DNA of 64,000 nt from contig KN817582.1 of NCBI GenBank assembly GCA_000827495.1, forward strand, positions 61,332 through 125,331. The letters run 5' to 3'. The notes beneath the pieces are model-generated. The model ran no database searches, was not told where the DNA came from, and worked only from the letters and a program-made list of their open reading frames with translations. Position numbers and translations under genes: made by a program. Of the stretch, positions 21,624-31,914 are shown one piece after another (the stretch's first letter is position 1; each line of letters begins with the position of its first letter). The DNA is from Hypholoma sublateritium FD-334 SS-4 (taxonomy: Eukaryota; Basidiomycota; Agaricomycetes; Agaricales; Strophariaceae).

Positions 21624-22853
21624 CTAAGTTGCTTTTTGCTGCGGTTTGGTCCATAGTGTCCGCACGATACGATCCACCAGCACCCATGTGGCGCTCGTCT
21701 GCTTGCACATGGAGCAGGCGCAAGTGAAGTGATACCGCTTGCGCAGCTCGGCTTGCCGCTTTTCTCGCGGCGTCTGGGGCGTGATTTCGCTGCTGTTGTA
21801 CGTGATGAAGATTTCCTCGCCCTCGCGTATGGGGTCCAGGGCGCGCATCTCCAACTTGTTCGTAATGGGGTTTAACGCGTGGCAGGCGTTGGGCGCGCAC
21901 GAGTGGTTGAACCGCGACGCGCGCAAGCCGACGCCTGCGACGTCGGGGTTGAGCATGAGCGCATTGCTTTTATAAATCCCTGAGGCACGGCGCGGCAACG
22001 AATCGGCGCAGCAGCTCCTCGTGTGTTCGTTGTGCAGGGACAGGAAGCCGGCCAGATCTTCGGGGGACATATTGCGCAGCGCGGTCTCAACGTGCACATG
22101 TGCTTCATCGAAATGTTTCGCTTTGACGGTGAGCACCGGCTTCTCACGCAGGATCACGTCGCCAGCCTTGAATTCACGCGTTGCGAATACGCCTTTGCCG
22201 CCGATTTTTGAGCTACGAATAGCAATGCTCGAATTGTCGTCGAGGGCAATAGTCTCGAAAATCTCGCTGCGGCCTTTGGTCCTGTCGCTGAATGTAGTGG
22301 ACGTAGGGTTTGCCTCGAAACGCGTAATCGCATCCAATACCGCACGTCCTTTTATTGAACAACCTCCACGGTCAAGAAACGTTTGGATATCTGCTAAATC
22401 TATCAGGTCCGTATCGAAGAAATTAGTCTTTCCTTACCTTTCCGGGCCTGGCTCCATTGCTGCAGTTCCGTGCGGGCTAATCCTCTTCTAAAGCATGCTT
22501 CCGAGTCATTGGGAGCCAGTTTCAAGGCCTTTGTCGCGTCGGATTCGGCGTCGCGCCACCTGAAAATGTAATGTACAGCGTAATAGTAAATGGTATCCCA
22601 TGCAAACGTACCTCTCTAGTTTCAAGTTTGCTATAGAGCTATTCAGTGGGTATAAATACTGCGATGGATCGATTTCCATGGCCTGGGAGTACAATAACCT
22701 TGCAACAGCATAATCCCCGTCACTGAATGCATCGTTTCCCTTCGGGGTGACACCAAATGAAAATCAGCGACAGGATGGTAGGGTATCCAGTAGGAAGCTG
22801 ACCATTTCTTTCGCAAGTTTGGCAACATTGAAAGAGCTTTTTGACTTGGACAT
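21624..22853 (-). CDS. TPR-SET protein copy 1, C-terminally short
   Basis: SMYD-like protein with N-terminal TPR helices and a SET (lysine methyltransferase) domain. ATG 22853 starts MSKSKSSFNVAKLAKEM. The next exon gives GNDAFSDGDYAVARLLYSQA and SSIANLKLER, then WRDAESDATKALKLAPND with FRRGLARTELQQWSQARK, then the SET exon beginning DIQTFLDRGG. SET landmarks are KIGGKGVFATREFKAGDVIL, FNHSCAPNACHAL (the NHSC cofactor and active-site motif), EGEEIFITY and the zinc cysteines FTCACSMC. Compared with copy 2, the protein ends about 25 residues after CSMC with an unrelated tail, and the whole C-terminal region of about 150 residues is missing. Catalysis may still be possible because the SET core is complete, but the fold is probably less stable. 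Confidence 0.85.
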
Positions 22854-24120
22854 TGTTGGAACGGAAACGATACTACGAGACACCAGCGGAAGCTAGCATT
22901 GAGACGTATGTACCACGTAGAAAAGTTGACTGCGATCTGACTCGAACGAACCCTTTCGGCGTTTGAATTTGACCGGCTAGTCCAAGTCGCGCGCTCAGCC
23001 AATCAAAATTGAACAGGTCATAAGTAAACCATACGTGTAAGTATCTATTTTCATTTTCCTCCTAAAAATGCCCTGCAGCGACAAGAACGCTCCTGTCCCG
23101 CTCTACCAGTGTACCTCAATGGAGCTGCTCGAGATGACCCGCTGCCAAGTCCGGTACGACCCGCGGCCCAATTCAAGAGGAAATGACTGTCCCCGCGATA
23201 AGTAAGTACAGTTTGGCAGGTACCTGGCACGGGCGCGAAGCCTGGCCCTGAGCTTGGGCTCGCCAACGTGGCCATTTCCAATGGACGACTTACAGTCAGC
23301 GCCACGCACGGCGCGCCCTCACCCCGCCGTATTCGCCGACGCCATTTGCGCACTTGTTCTCCGCTGGACTTTTAGAAGACGTCCCATATACTGCTCGCCG
23401 ACCTCAACGTCAACCTTCAAGAACAGTCTCACGGGACTCGAGACCCGCTCTCCCAGTGCACGCCCATGAGGCCAGCGGCCATAGTGGCGGTTCTGACAAG
23501 GTCCACCTCAGCGCTAGCGCCCCAGATATCTTATTTGCCAGCGGCTACGCGTACACAACCCCGACTGGCCGGAGACGATTGTTCGCCGTCATAACGTACG
23601 AGCGTATCCTTCCCAACCCGCGCTTGCCATGTCTGGACTCTGGCTCCCATAGGATACCCCGTATCAGTATACTCCACAACATTGGCATCCCCAACATCAG
23701 GTCCCTGAGTGGCCGCGTCGTAGCTTTTCCACCTCCCCGCTTGCCCAGATGCTATCCAGGCGTTCGCTCTCCACCTCGTTCTGCCTTCCAGGAGACATCG
23801 CAGGGCCACGTTCTCCCCCCGCCTCCGATATCACTCCACCCGCCCCCTGCTCGCTCTCCTCCTCGTGCGCCACACGACCTCGTTATATCATCTCTCCGCC
23901 CACGGTCTCGATTTTCTGCCCTACGTCCGTACCGCCAACTTAGGCGTCGTCAGCGCGATGAAGCGTGCGGTACGCAGCGCAACCGCAAAGTTGTCGCAAG
24001 GATGAGCGCTCGCACGGGCGGTATACTAAGTGCTCTTCCTGGTTCAACGACGACCTTGATTGCATGTCTACCGTCTACCGTCTACGGGTGTTCCAGGCTG
24101 TTATCTCGCCGAGCCGCTGC
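22854..24120. other. spacer between SET copies 1 and 2
   Basis: From 23050 on it is GC-rich with long frames on the plus strand, including one of 319 codons (23354-24313) that runs into the 3' end of SET copy 2 antisense. A small frame from 23069 (MPCSDKNAPVPLYQCTSMEL) ends at a clean GTAAGT (23200) with a possible acceptor CTTACAG at 23294, so a spliced small gene is conceivable. I cannot name it. Confidence 0.35.
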
Positions 24121-25633
24121 TCACGCTTTCCAGTCAAGTCTGATCCCACCAAAATCTTCCTGCGGTCCCAATCCAGCCGTCGGAATCGACTTAGGCTCCA
24201 AAAAGGCCTCGCGTACCTGCTCGACCTGCCCGCTCCCCTCTCCAAATTCGTCCAATCGCGTTCGGTACGTTACGCCAGCCCAGTACTTTGCGGATGCCCA
24301 ATCAGAGTGGTAAGCACACACAACCTCCGCCCCTCTCGTGAACTCATCCGCGTCCGCTAGAAAGCCCTCCTCTCGGAGCAAGTGCACACCGTCGACGGCG
24401 GTACGTAGGCGCTGTACGCCCTCCGTTAGCCCGAACTGCGGGATGCGGTCCGACAGCTCAGCAAGCCGCACCCGCCGCGCGTCGCTCGCCTGCCCGGCTT
24501 CGGTGGGCAGCGTGCACACAGCGCAAGCGCAGGTGAAGTTAAACACCATGCGCAGTTCGGCCTGCCGCACCGCGCGAGGCACGCCGTATATGTACCGGCC
24601 GCTGAAGTACATGTTGAAGATCTCCTCGCCCTCTCGGATGGGGCCCAGGGCGTAGATGCGGAGCTCCCCCGTCGCGGAGTGGAAAGAGTGACGCACGTTG
24701 GGCGCGCATGAGTGGTTGATCCGCGACGCGCGGAAGCCCACTCCCACGGTACCGTTCGTGAAGACAAGCAAGTTACTGGTATATATCTCCGCAGCGCGAC
24801 TGGGAAACTCGCAGTCGCCCGTATGCGCATTGTGCAGAGACAAGAAGCGGGCCAGGTTCTCCGGTAACATGTTGCGGACCCCGGCTTCCATGTCCGCAAA
24901 CACACTTGACTTTGTCATGGTCGTCAACGGCTTTTCACGCAGGATCATGTCGCCTCGCTTGAATTCGCGTGTTGCGAATACGCCTTTGCCGCCTATTTTC
25001 GAGTCACGAACCGCGAACCCCGAAATTTCGTCGAGAGGAAGATTATCGAAAACCTCGCTGCTGTCGCTGGATCTGTCATTGATTAGATTGGTTGTAGAAG
25101 TTGCCTCAAGATGTGTAATCGCAGCCAACACCACATGTCCTTCGGTTGCGGAACCTCCACGGTCAAGGAATGCCTGTATATCTGATATATTCTTCAGCCA
25201 CGCACCGAAGAACTCAGCCGCTTTCTTACCTTGGCGGGCCAAGCTCCAATGATGGAGTTCTGTGCGAGCTAGCCCTCTCCTGAAAATGGCAGCCAAGTTA
25301 TCGGGAGCCAGCTTCAAGGCTGTCGTTGCGTCGGATTCGGCGTCACACCATCTGAAGACATGATGCACAGCGTAACAGCGAATGTTATCCAATACAAATG
25401 TACCTCTCTAGCTTCAGGTTTGCTATCGCACTATTCAGCGGGTATAGATACTGCGATGGGTCGATTTCCATGGCCTGGGTGTACAGTAGCCTTGCAATAG
25501 CATAATCTTTGCGTTTGAATGCTATGTTTCCCTTTGTACCGGATGCAAATCAGAGACAGAATGAAAGGATGTCCAGTTGGAAACAGACCTTTTCCTTGGC
25601 AAGCTTAGCCAGGTCGAAACAACCTTCCGACAT
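24121..25633 (-). CDS. TPR-SET protein copy 2, full length
   Basis: The best preserved of the three SMYD-like genes. ATG 25633 starts MSEGCFDLAKLAKEK. The second exon has GNIAFKRKDYAIARLLYTQA and NSAIANLKLER, the third WCDAESDATTALKLAPDNLA with FRRGLARTELHHWSLARQ, and the fourth, after an intron ending TATATCAG, is long. SET motifs are SKIGGKGVFATREFKRGDMI, INHSCAPNVRHSF, EGEEIFNMYFSGRYIYG and the zinc cluster FTCACAVCTLP. The helical C-terminal region (DRIPQFGLTEGVQRLRTAVD, YHSDWASAKYWAGVTYRTRL) ends PTAGLGPQEDFGGIRLDWKA. Fungal relatives methylate lysines on unknown substrates; that is family knowledge. Its last exon is the source type of the remnants found in the F-box array. Confidence 0.9.
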
Positions 25634-26285
25634 TGTTAGAACACTGACGATGTAAGAGATAAGTGGGAACCAACGTTGAAACGACGCGCCAAAGCTAGAC
25701 AAATGAAGGCTCTAACGTCAGTGGCCAAGATCCGACTCAAACGTGGCAAACGCTGTCGATCTTGATCATATCACAGCATGCAAACATAATAATTCTCTCA
25801 GAATTACCACACGTTTGAATAAGCTACTACTCATTTTTGCCTCACTTCCGTCTTGCAGCGAGCATTGGACAGGTCTCGAGGCAAGTCACGCAACTGCTAC
25901 GTCTTCACTTCAACGTATTCAACGTATTAACGCCCATTGACAACGTGGAAATCATCACTCAGGGCGTTGCTTAAGTGCAATCAATGCAGGACTGAGGACA
26001 CGTAAGAATCATGTCGATTATCAGTGTCCAGTATAAATTAGAACGCATTACTAGAGACGTGGCTGATCTCCGCGAAGTACGTACTAACTCAAGGGAAGTT
26101 TTTCAGGGATGGCTTATCGGTACGAGTTGAAGTGGGAAGGACTAACTAAATTTAGGCGCCCATCAATTAGCTCCTATATGACAGACATTTCTCTTCAGCG
26201 CTCGTTTGATCGCTTTATGCGTTTTTTGAGTCTATAGTCCGAGTGATTATTTATTGAAAAATATTTCAATTTGCTAAACCGTATG
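25634..26285. other. intergenic stretch, no supported gene
   Basis: Lies between SET copies 2 and 3. A 39-codon plus frame from 26011 (MSIISVQYKLERITRDVADL) is coiled-coil-like but too short to call. Confidence 0.45.
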
Positions 26286-27685
26286 CTACTCGTCCGCGCA
26301 TTCAAGTCGAATTTTGGCCAAGTTTTTTCGCTGTCCCAGCGCAGCCATAGGTAGTAACGTTGGGTCCTCGTAAGTCCCTCGGGCTTCTTCCGCTTTGATG
26401 CTATCCACCCCAAACTCCTCGACGATTGTTCGATAAGCCAGGTTGGCCCAGTATTTGGCCGACACCCAATCGGAGTGATAGGCACAGAGGCTCGCAGCAT
26501 CGTTCAAGAAATCATCCGTGTCCGCCAAGAGCCGTTCTTCGCTGAAAATGCGAAGTCCGTCAACGATCGCACTTAGGTGTTGAGTTTCTTGTTTCGGGGT
26601 AAACCGTGGAATGACTTCCCACAGTTGGTTGAGTCCCACCCGCCTGGCGTCGCTTGTCATCGATTCTGCTTTGGGGAGAGAGCACACGTAGCAGGCGCAG
26701 GCAAAGTGGTATCGTGTTCCCAGATACTTCTGCCTGTATTTTTGAGGCATACCATATAACTGTCGGCCACTGATGTACGAAATGAAGATCTCTTCTCCGG
26801 CGCTGATGGGGCACAAAGTGTAGATACGGAGTTCTCCTGTCTTCGCGTTAAAGGAGAGTTTCGCATTGGGGGAGCAGGCGTGGTTAAACCTCGACGCGTC
26901 CAAGAATATACCAGTCGTTTTATCGCCAGTGGGAATTGAGTTGGTATGGAATATGCCTTGCAGAAGAGAGTTCGGGTAGCAGGAGCAAGCCGAATGGGAG
27001 TTGTGAAGCGATATGAAGAGCTCCCGGATCCTGGGAGACAAATTCATGGTTTCGATATCGACTCGTCCAGTTACTTCAGAATCCAAGGATAATATCGGTT
27101 TTTCGGACAGGATTAGATCTCCCCTTTTTAGCTGACGGGACGCAAATGCACCATGTTGCTTTGGAACTGACTCTGAGTCGCGAATGACGAAGGAAAGAAG
27201 AGGAAAATGGTTGTTCGGGAGAGTAGAACTGACGCCCTTGTATTTTCCCCCGGCTTTTTGTGCGATGGATTTCAATGACGGGAGGCCTCCGGATGGGCTA
27301 CCGTCATGGTCCATGAACGACTGGATATCTGACGAATATAATTCATATGAGCAAGGTCCTCTTGTCTAAAAAGTGCCTGTAATTTACCGGCAACATCATA
27401 TAATGCTTTTGCCGCGTCGAATTCCACGTCGCTCTGTCTGAAAAAGAAAATAAACGAAGTATAATCAAATCAAACCGCGTTCATATCTACCTCTCTAGTT
27501 CCGGATTCACGGACAAATTTTTAAACGAATAAGCAGAGGTCAAGCATGGATCGATATGCGTTGCGGGTGCAAATGCGACGTCTGCCTGCAGGGTGTTAAC
27601 ATATGAGACGCTAGTGAACCATAAAATTGGAATATACGAAACAGACCTTTTCCCCAGCAAGTTTAGCGATATCTGAGAAAGACAT
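26286..27685 (-). CDS. TPR-SET protein copy 3, divergent
   Basis: Third SMYD-like gene. ATG 27685 starts MSFSDIAKLAGEK, matching the first exon of copies 1 and 2. The TPR part is degraded: the second exon reads ADVAFAPATHIDPCLTSAYS and NPELER, and the next QSDVEFDAAKALYDVAGK, without clear TPR spacing. The SET exon (27314-26286) is complete: KQHGAFASRQLKRGDLILSE, SRFNHACSPNAKLSF (NHAC in place of NHSC), AGEEIFISYISGRQLYGMPQ and FACACYVCSLP. The C-terminal helical region, with LCAYHSDWVSAKYWANLAYR, follows. The catalytic-site substitution is conservative. Splicing in the N-terminal third is uncertain, so this may be a protein that has lost its TPR function or a gene beginning to decay. Confidence 0.82.
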
Positions 27686-28512
27686 GGACGAGTCGATATT
27701 GCAATGGGGGGGAAAAGGTCGGAAGGTTTTAATCACATTTGGTTGGCGCTACTTACGTCTGGCTCCGAGAATACTGGTTCTCCCGCAAGAGATCCTCCCA
27801 AGAACCTACACAGGCGGATGAAAGTGTAATCGTGAACGGCCCGCCTCAGAAGAGAACTCACATCGCTAGGCGACCACTTCTGTCAAAGCTATCCGCTGCC
27901 CAAATCACATCCAGAGCCCGTATACTGCTCTATGTTTACAAGTCATGAGGCACAGACAGTTCTATGCTATTTTTGTACGAGTGAAGGCGAAATCAACTTA
28001 AAATACAAGCTCAACGACTGCAAGTGTACTGCGCCATAATGGTTTCTGATAAAACGGAGTACAACACCTGCATAGGTGACGTCTCCCTGCTTCCTAACTT
28101 TGCAGACACGAAACAAGGCAATATCGAAGAATCACTCAGAAGGCCGCCGTGGCTGGCGGGAAATATCAATTTATATGATTACAAGACTCAGAAGCAAGTA
28201 TGTGTAAGTATTCTGACCTCTTTGACTTAAAAGAGGCCGATCGAACTTCAAACGTCGAAACTTGCTTATCATTATATGTCAGTAGATCCTGAGAAATATT
28301 GTGTAAAATAGTCAATAAAGTGGTACGAAGAGGTATAGACAAGACGGAAATAAGTTCAACGATTTCCCAGAAATTTTCAAGACGAGCGGGTTGGTAAACG
28401 CGCACGCTTTTTCCACCTATACCTTATGAACTCGGCAGAAGGAAGGTTAACAACTTGCTTGAAGAATATCCATTATGTATCTCCGAACGTTGTAGATTGT
28501 AAATAATATATT
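27686..28512. other. intergenic stretch, no supported gene
   Basis: Small frames such as 28024-28230 plus and 28166-28405 minus show no motif. Probably the upstream region of SET copy 3 and the downstream region of the acyltransferase gene. Confidence 0.45.
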
Positions 28513-29871
28513 CTACCCGATGTAGGCCGCATACTTTATAAAGTGTTCATCTCCCCTCAACCTTCCCATATCTTCATCTCTGAGGCAAATTGCAGCAGAA
28601 ATCTCGCCATCCAACCTCTTTGGCATCAAATAGAGTAGGCTCTCAACTGGCGTAAACTGAGGCCTCCTAACCGCCTCCGGTTTTCCCAGCCCCAAATTGA
28701 AATCCAGATCGTAAAAGTTCTCCTTCGCCCATGAGCTCAGCATGATGTCTGCCGATAAGTCCATCGTTGCCGTGACGGAGATACCACTTTTATCCGGAGA
28801 GCGGTCAAGGAATGTAGCCAGGGCACGGGTCCGGTATTCCAGGTCAGACGTCTTGGGGTCCACAGCTAAACGAAGATGTGAGGCAATCTCACTGAGTGGC
28901 GCGTCGATGAGTTCGCGAGCTGGGTACGTGTGATAGGTCATATTTTGGACAAGTCCTGGGTATGTGGGAGAAATTCCAAGATAGCACCGTGGGTCGATTG
29001 CGCGAGCAAATGTTACTGGTGTAGCGGGGATCAGCCGGGGGAGGCGTGCCTGAACGATAGATTTCCAGATGAAAGCGCTGAGTGCGTCGTCGGTAGAGAT
29101 ATAGTTCACAGAAGTTGGGAGCGTCGCGGAAGCGACGGTCTTGATTTCTGCAAGCGCCGTCTGGGAGAAAGTGAAATAGGCCCAAGAACATTTTGGCAGA
29201 GTCAGCGGGGGTTTGAAATCGGCGGGCTCTGATACGGTGGGTCTTGCCATCTGACGATTCAACTCGGGACCAGGTTCAAAAGAGGGGCCGAGAAGTGGAA
29301 TGATAGTGTGGCGGTCGGGGTTTCCGGACTCCATCTCTTCGCTCGAGAATTCGACATTGTGGCAAGCTTTTGAAAAGAGATTGATGATGCGTCCCTGCCC
29401 AGTCATGTCCATCACATTATGCTGCCCAACGAAGGTAAGCAACAGACCCCCTGGGATAAATGTAGCTTGGATAAGAAAGACTGGAGACGTATCGTCTGAG
29501 CCGCTAGAGAGAGTTCTAATTGGTGCAATTATGTTTTCGTCTAACATTATGAATGGGAACCTAGCGCGTCTGAGGGTATCCATAGCTATCGATGGGTCGT
29601 TTTGGAGATCTTTTACGACAAGACGAGGTGTTTTTTCTAGTGGTACAATCTTGAATGTGCCAGTGTTCCCCGGTCCAGCTCCTTCGTTAATAACTTGGCC
29701 CGCGACCCATGGAATCTTCGCGGAGAGTTGCTCGAGGCCATGCATTAGAGTGCCGATGATCTCAGAATGAGAACTTGAAGAGTCGCGAACGGGGAAACAG
29801 CAAGTTATTTGAGTATATAGATTGCTGAGGGCGGGCTGTTGTCCAAAAACTTCCAAGATGTCGTTTAGCAT
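28513..29871 (-). CDS. BAHD-like acyltransferase (transferase family)
   Basis: Single-exon gene for a 452-residue acyl-CoA-dependent acyltransferase of the fungal transferase family PF02458, which includes trichothecene 3-O-acetyltransferase-like enzymes. The substrate cannot be told from sequence. The catalytic HxxxD motif is present as HNVMD at residues 151-155. The structural DFGWG-like motif appears as DFNLGLG at about residues 390-396. The length matches the family, and the core strand ISTDDALSAFIWKSIVQARL is conserved. There is no signal peptide, so it is cytosolic. It carries no intron, unlike most neighbours. Such enzymes often decorate secondary metabolites; no oxygenase or synthase lies immediately beside it. 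Confidence 0.88.
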   Translation of the reverse strand: MLNDILEVFGQQPALSNLYTQITCCFPVRDSSSSHSEIIGTLMHGLEQLSAKIPWVAGQVINEGAGPGNTGTFKIVPLEKTPRLVVKDLQNDPSIAMDTLRRARFPFIMLDENIIAPIRTLSSGSDDTSPVFLIQATFIPGGLLLTFVGQHNVMDMTGQGRIINLFSKACHNVEFSSEEMESGNPDRHTIIPLLGPSFEPGPELNRQMARPTVSEPADFKPPLTLPKCSWAYFTFSQTALAEIKTVASATLPTSVNYISTDDALSAFIWKSIVQARLPRLIPATPVTFARAIDPRCYLGISPTYPGLVQNMTYHTYPARELIDAPLSEIASHLRLAVDPKTSDLEYRTRALATFLDRSPDKSGISVTATMDLSADIMLSSWAKENFYDLDFNLGLGKPEAVRRPQFTPVESLLYLMPKRLDGEISAAICLRDEDMGRLRGDEHFIKYAAYIG

Positions 29872-31159
29872 GTTGAGTGTATCAGGAAAGGTCGAGATGC
29901 GAGCGGACTAGTTAGCAAGACAGAGCGAGTAACTGATAGAGCCACAACAGCTTGATAAGATAAGCGCTCAAGCGCTCAAATATCAAAGCTCGCTTCAATG
30001 GCAGCTAACACATACAAACTATCCATATCCCTGTCCTCAGAGAATGAGGTATTCAATTATCCAAATCAACCATGATTAAACTGGTCTTTTATTTCTTCCT
30101 ATAATGATTTGAAGCCCAATTGAAGCCAGACTTGTACAACTGACAGCGATTTGAGAAGCGACGTATCCGGATATGACTGCATTGCCACATAGTCTAAGAC
30201 GCACCCGCCGTTTGCCCGCCGTACCAAGCGCAAACCAAGCGCATCGGCACCGAACATGAATTCCGTGGACTTAAAGGCAAGTACACAAGTCAAACAGGCC
30301 AAACGTAAAGCATGACCAGGCGTGATAGCTCCCCTCTTCGCCGCTGGGCGTTGAAATTCCCAACGGCACGCAATGTAGCGGCACCTCAACTGACGCTGCC
30401 CAGCTGACTCTGAGCTGAGAGCCTAATAATAATGCAGCTCTCACCCAAAAATAGATCACGCGACATGAATTAAGTATCCGGCGCAGTGCAGCACGTTGCC
30501 TCCGAGTGCTGTGGTCTCTCGGTGTGTACCCCTCTGAGTTACTGGGCATCTGGGTTCCCGGTCGTTTCTGGGTGACGGCATTAACGTTCAACGTTCTTGG
30601 CGTGTTCATCTTAAGCCTCTGCCGCTGGCTAATCTATCGTCCCCCTTCCCAAGATCCAATTATCTTATACTCAGCAATGTGGCACTGGCATGAAAATGGC
30701 AGACAGTGTCACAGGATCTGGCTGGTCGATATCAAGCAATCTATCATTTTATAGACATTTATGGTCACCAGATGATATTTTACCCCAGGATAGACCGCGC
30801 TTCAAACTCAAGCTTCGAAGGTCGAAGGTCGAACCTTGTTCTAACCTTATTTATACGATACACGTTCAATCTGGGGTTCTGTATGTCCAGCCACTCCTAT
30901 TGCCGTTCTCCTGCTCTGCTCATGGGATCGTTTGCTGTGTCATAGAACTTGGCTAGAACGGCCATGAAAAATCGCCGAATTCATTTGAGACCTGTCAGTA
31001 TCAGTGGCAGCTTTGCCGATATCGATATGACGGCCTGGTCCCAAGGATTCAACCGAACATGTGCGTTGGACGATAAGATGATCTGCCGATTACAGTGTCC
31101 ACTTCACTTATAGGCAATGCGTCTGTGCCTGATACAACAGCTCAAGAAAATTTACATCC
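29872..31159. other. intergenic stretch with a 49-codon ORF
   Basis: A 49-residue plus frame at 30964-31113 (MKNRRIHLRPVSISGSFADI) stops 46 bases before the LamG start and could be an upstream ORF in its leader. Nothing else is supported between the acyltransferase and LamG genes. Confidence 0.4.
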
Positions 31160-31914
31160 ATGTCACTCAGTATGTTTATCCTCCATTGACGATACTATCA
31201 GCTACTAACAATGAATATCTAGCATCAAACTTATGCCCCCTTTGCCTACTTCCCAATACCTCGACTGAGATTGCTCATTGGTCGTTCCACGGTACTCTGG
31301 ACGACATCTCCTCCAATCAAGTCGGGCCGGCAGTCATCGTCGGCAGTAATGTTGGACTCGCGTTCGAGGATGCAACCCGCAGCCAGCGTGAAAAGGGATA
31401 CATCAAGATTCGCAACCCTGGATATCTCAACATCCCGAACGTCAATATCCAGGCGGAAAGCTTTACATTCGCCTTCTCTCTCCGTTTGGCCGCAGCCTCG
31501 ACGACACGACAGATTTTGCTTGCTAATTGGACCTCTGGCAAATGGCAGTACATCACCACGGTCGACGCGGCCGGGACGCTGACCAGCTCACTACGACGCA
31601 ACATGCAGACGAACGGCTCCAACCCTGATCAAGGCCTCGTCGACGTCACCACTGCTAAACCGGTCCCAGTGGGCACCTGGTTTGACGTCGCATTCTCGTA
31701 CGATTCGCCCACACGCACCTACTCCGTCTACATAGACCAGCAGAAGTCGGCATCCTCAATTGTGCGCTCGTCGGTCACCGATCTGACGCTTCATTCGAGC
31801 GACGTCAAATACGTTCAGTTCGGGAACAAGGCAGACGACAATCCGTCCATTGGCAACCTGAATGCTGATCTCCGCGACCTTCGTTTCTTTAAGTTGCACA
31901 CATCGTCTCCGTGA
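31160..31914 (+). CDS. LamG/ConA-like lectin-fold protein
   Basis: Concanavalin A-like (LamG-type) jelly-roll protein. Exon 1 is only ten bases (31160-31169, ATG TCA CTC A). The intron GTATGT...TATCTAG carries a CTAAC branch site, and exon 2 continues in frame as SNLCPLCLLPNTSTEIAHWS. LamG features follow: AHWSFHGTLDDISSN, GYIKIRNPGYLNIPNVNIQA, FTFAFSLRLAAASTTRQILL with ANWTSGKWQYITTVDAAG, NMQTNGSNPD, VGTWFDVAFSYDSPTRTYSV and a closing LNADLRDLRFF. About 235 residues with no convincing signal peptide. Members of this fold bind carbohydrate or other ligands; no binding residues can be assigned. It appears complete. Confidence 0.75.

Noticed and set aside
23354..24313. 319-codon plus-strand ORF
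   Set aside because: Proline/arginine-rich, in GC-rich DNA, with no motif, and overlapping the 3' end of SET copy 2 on the other strand. The length is explained by composition, though a hidden gene cannot be excluded.
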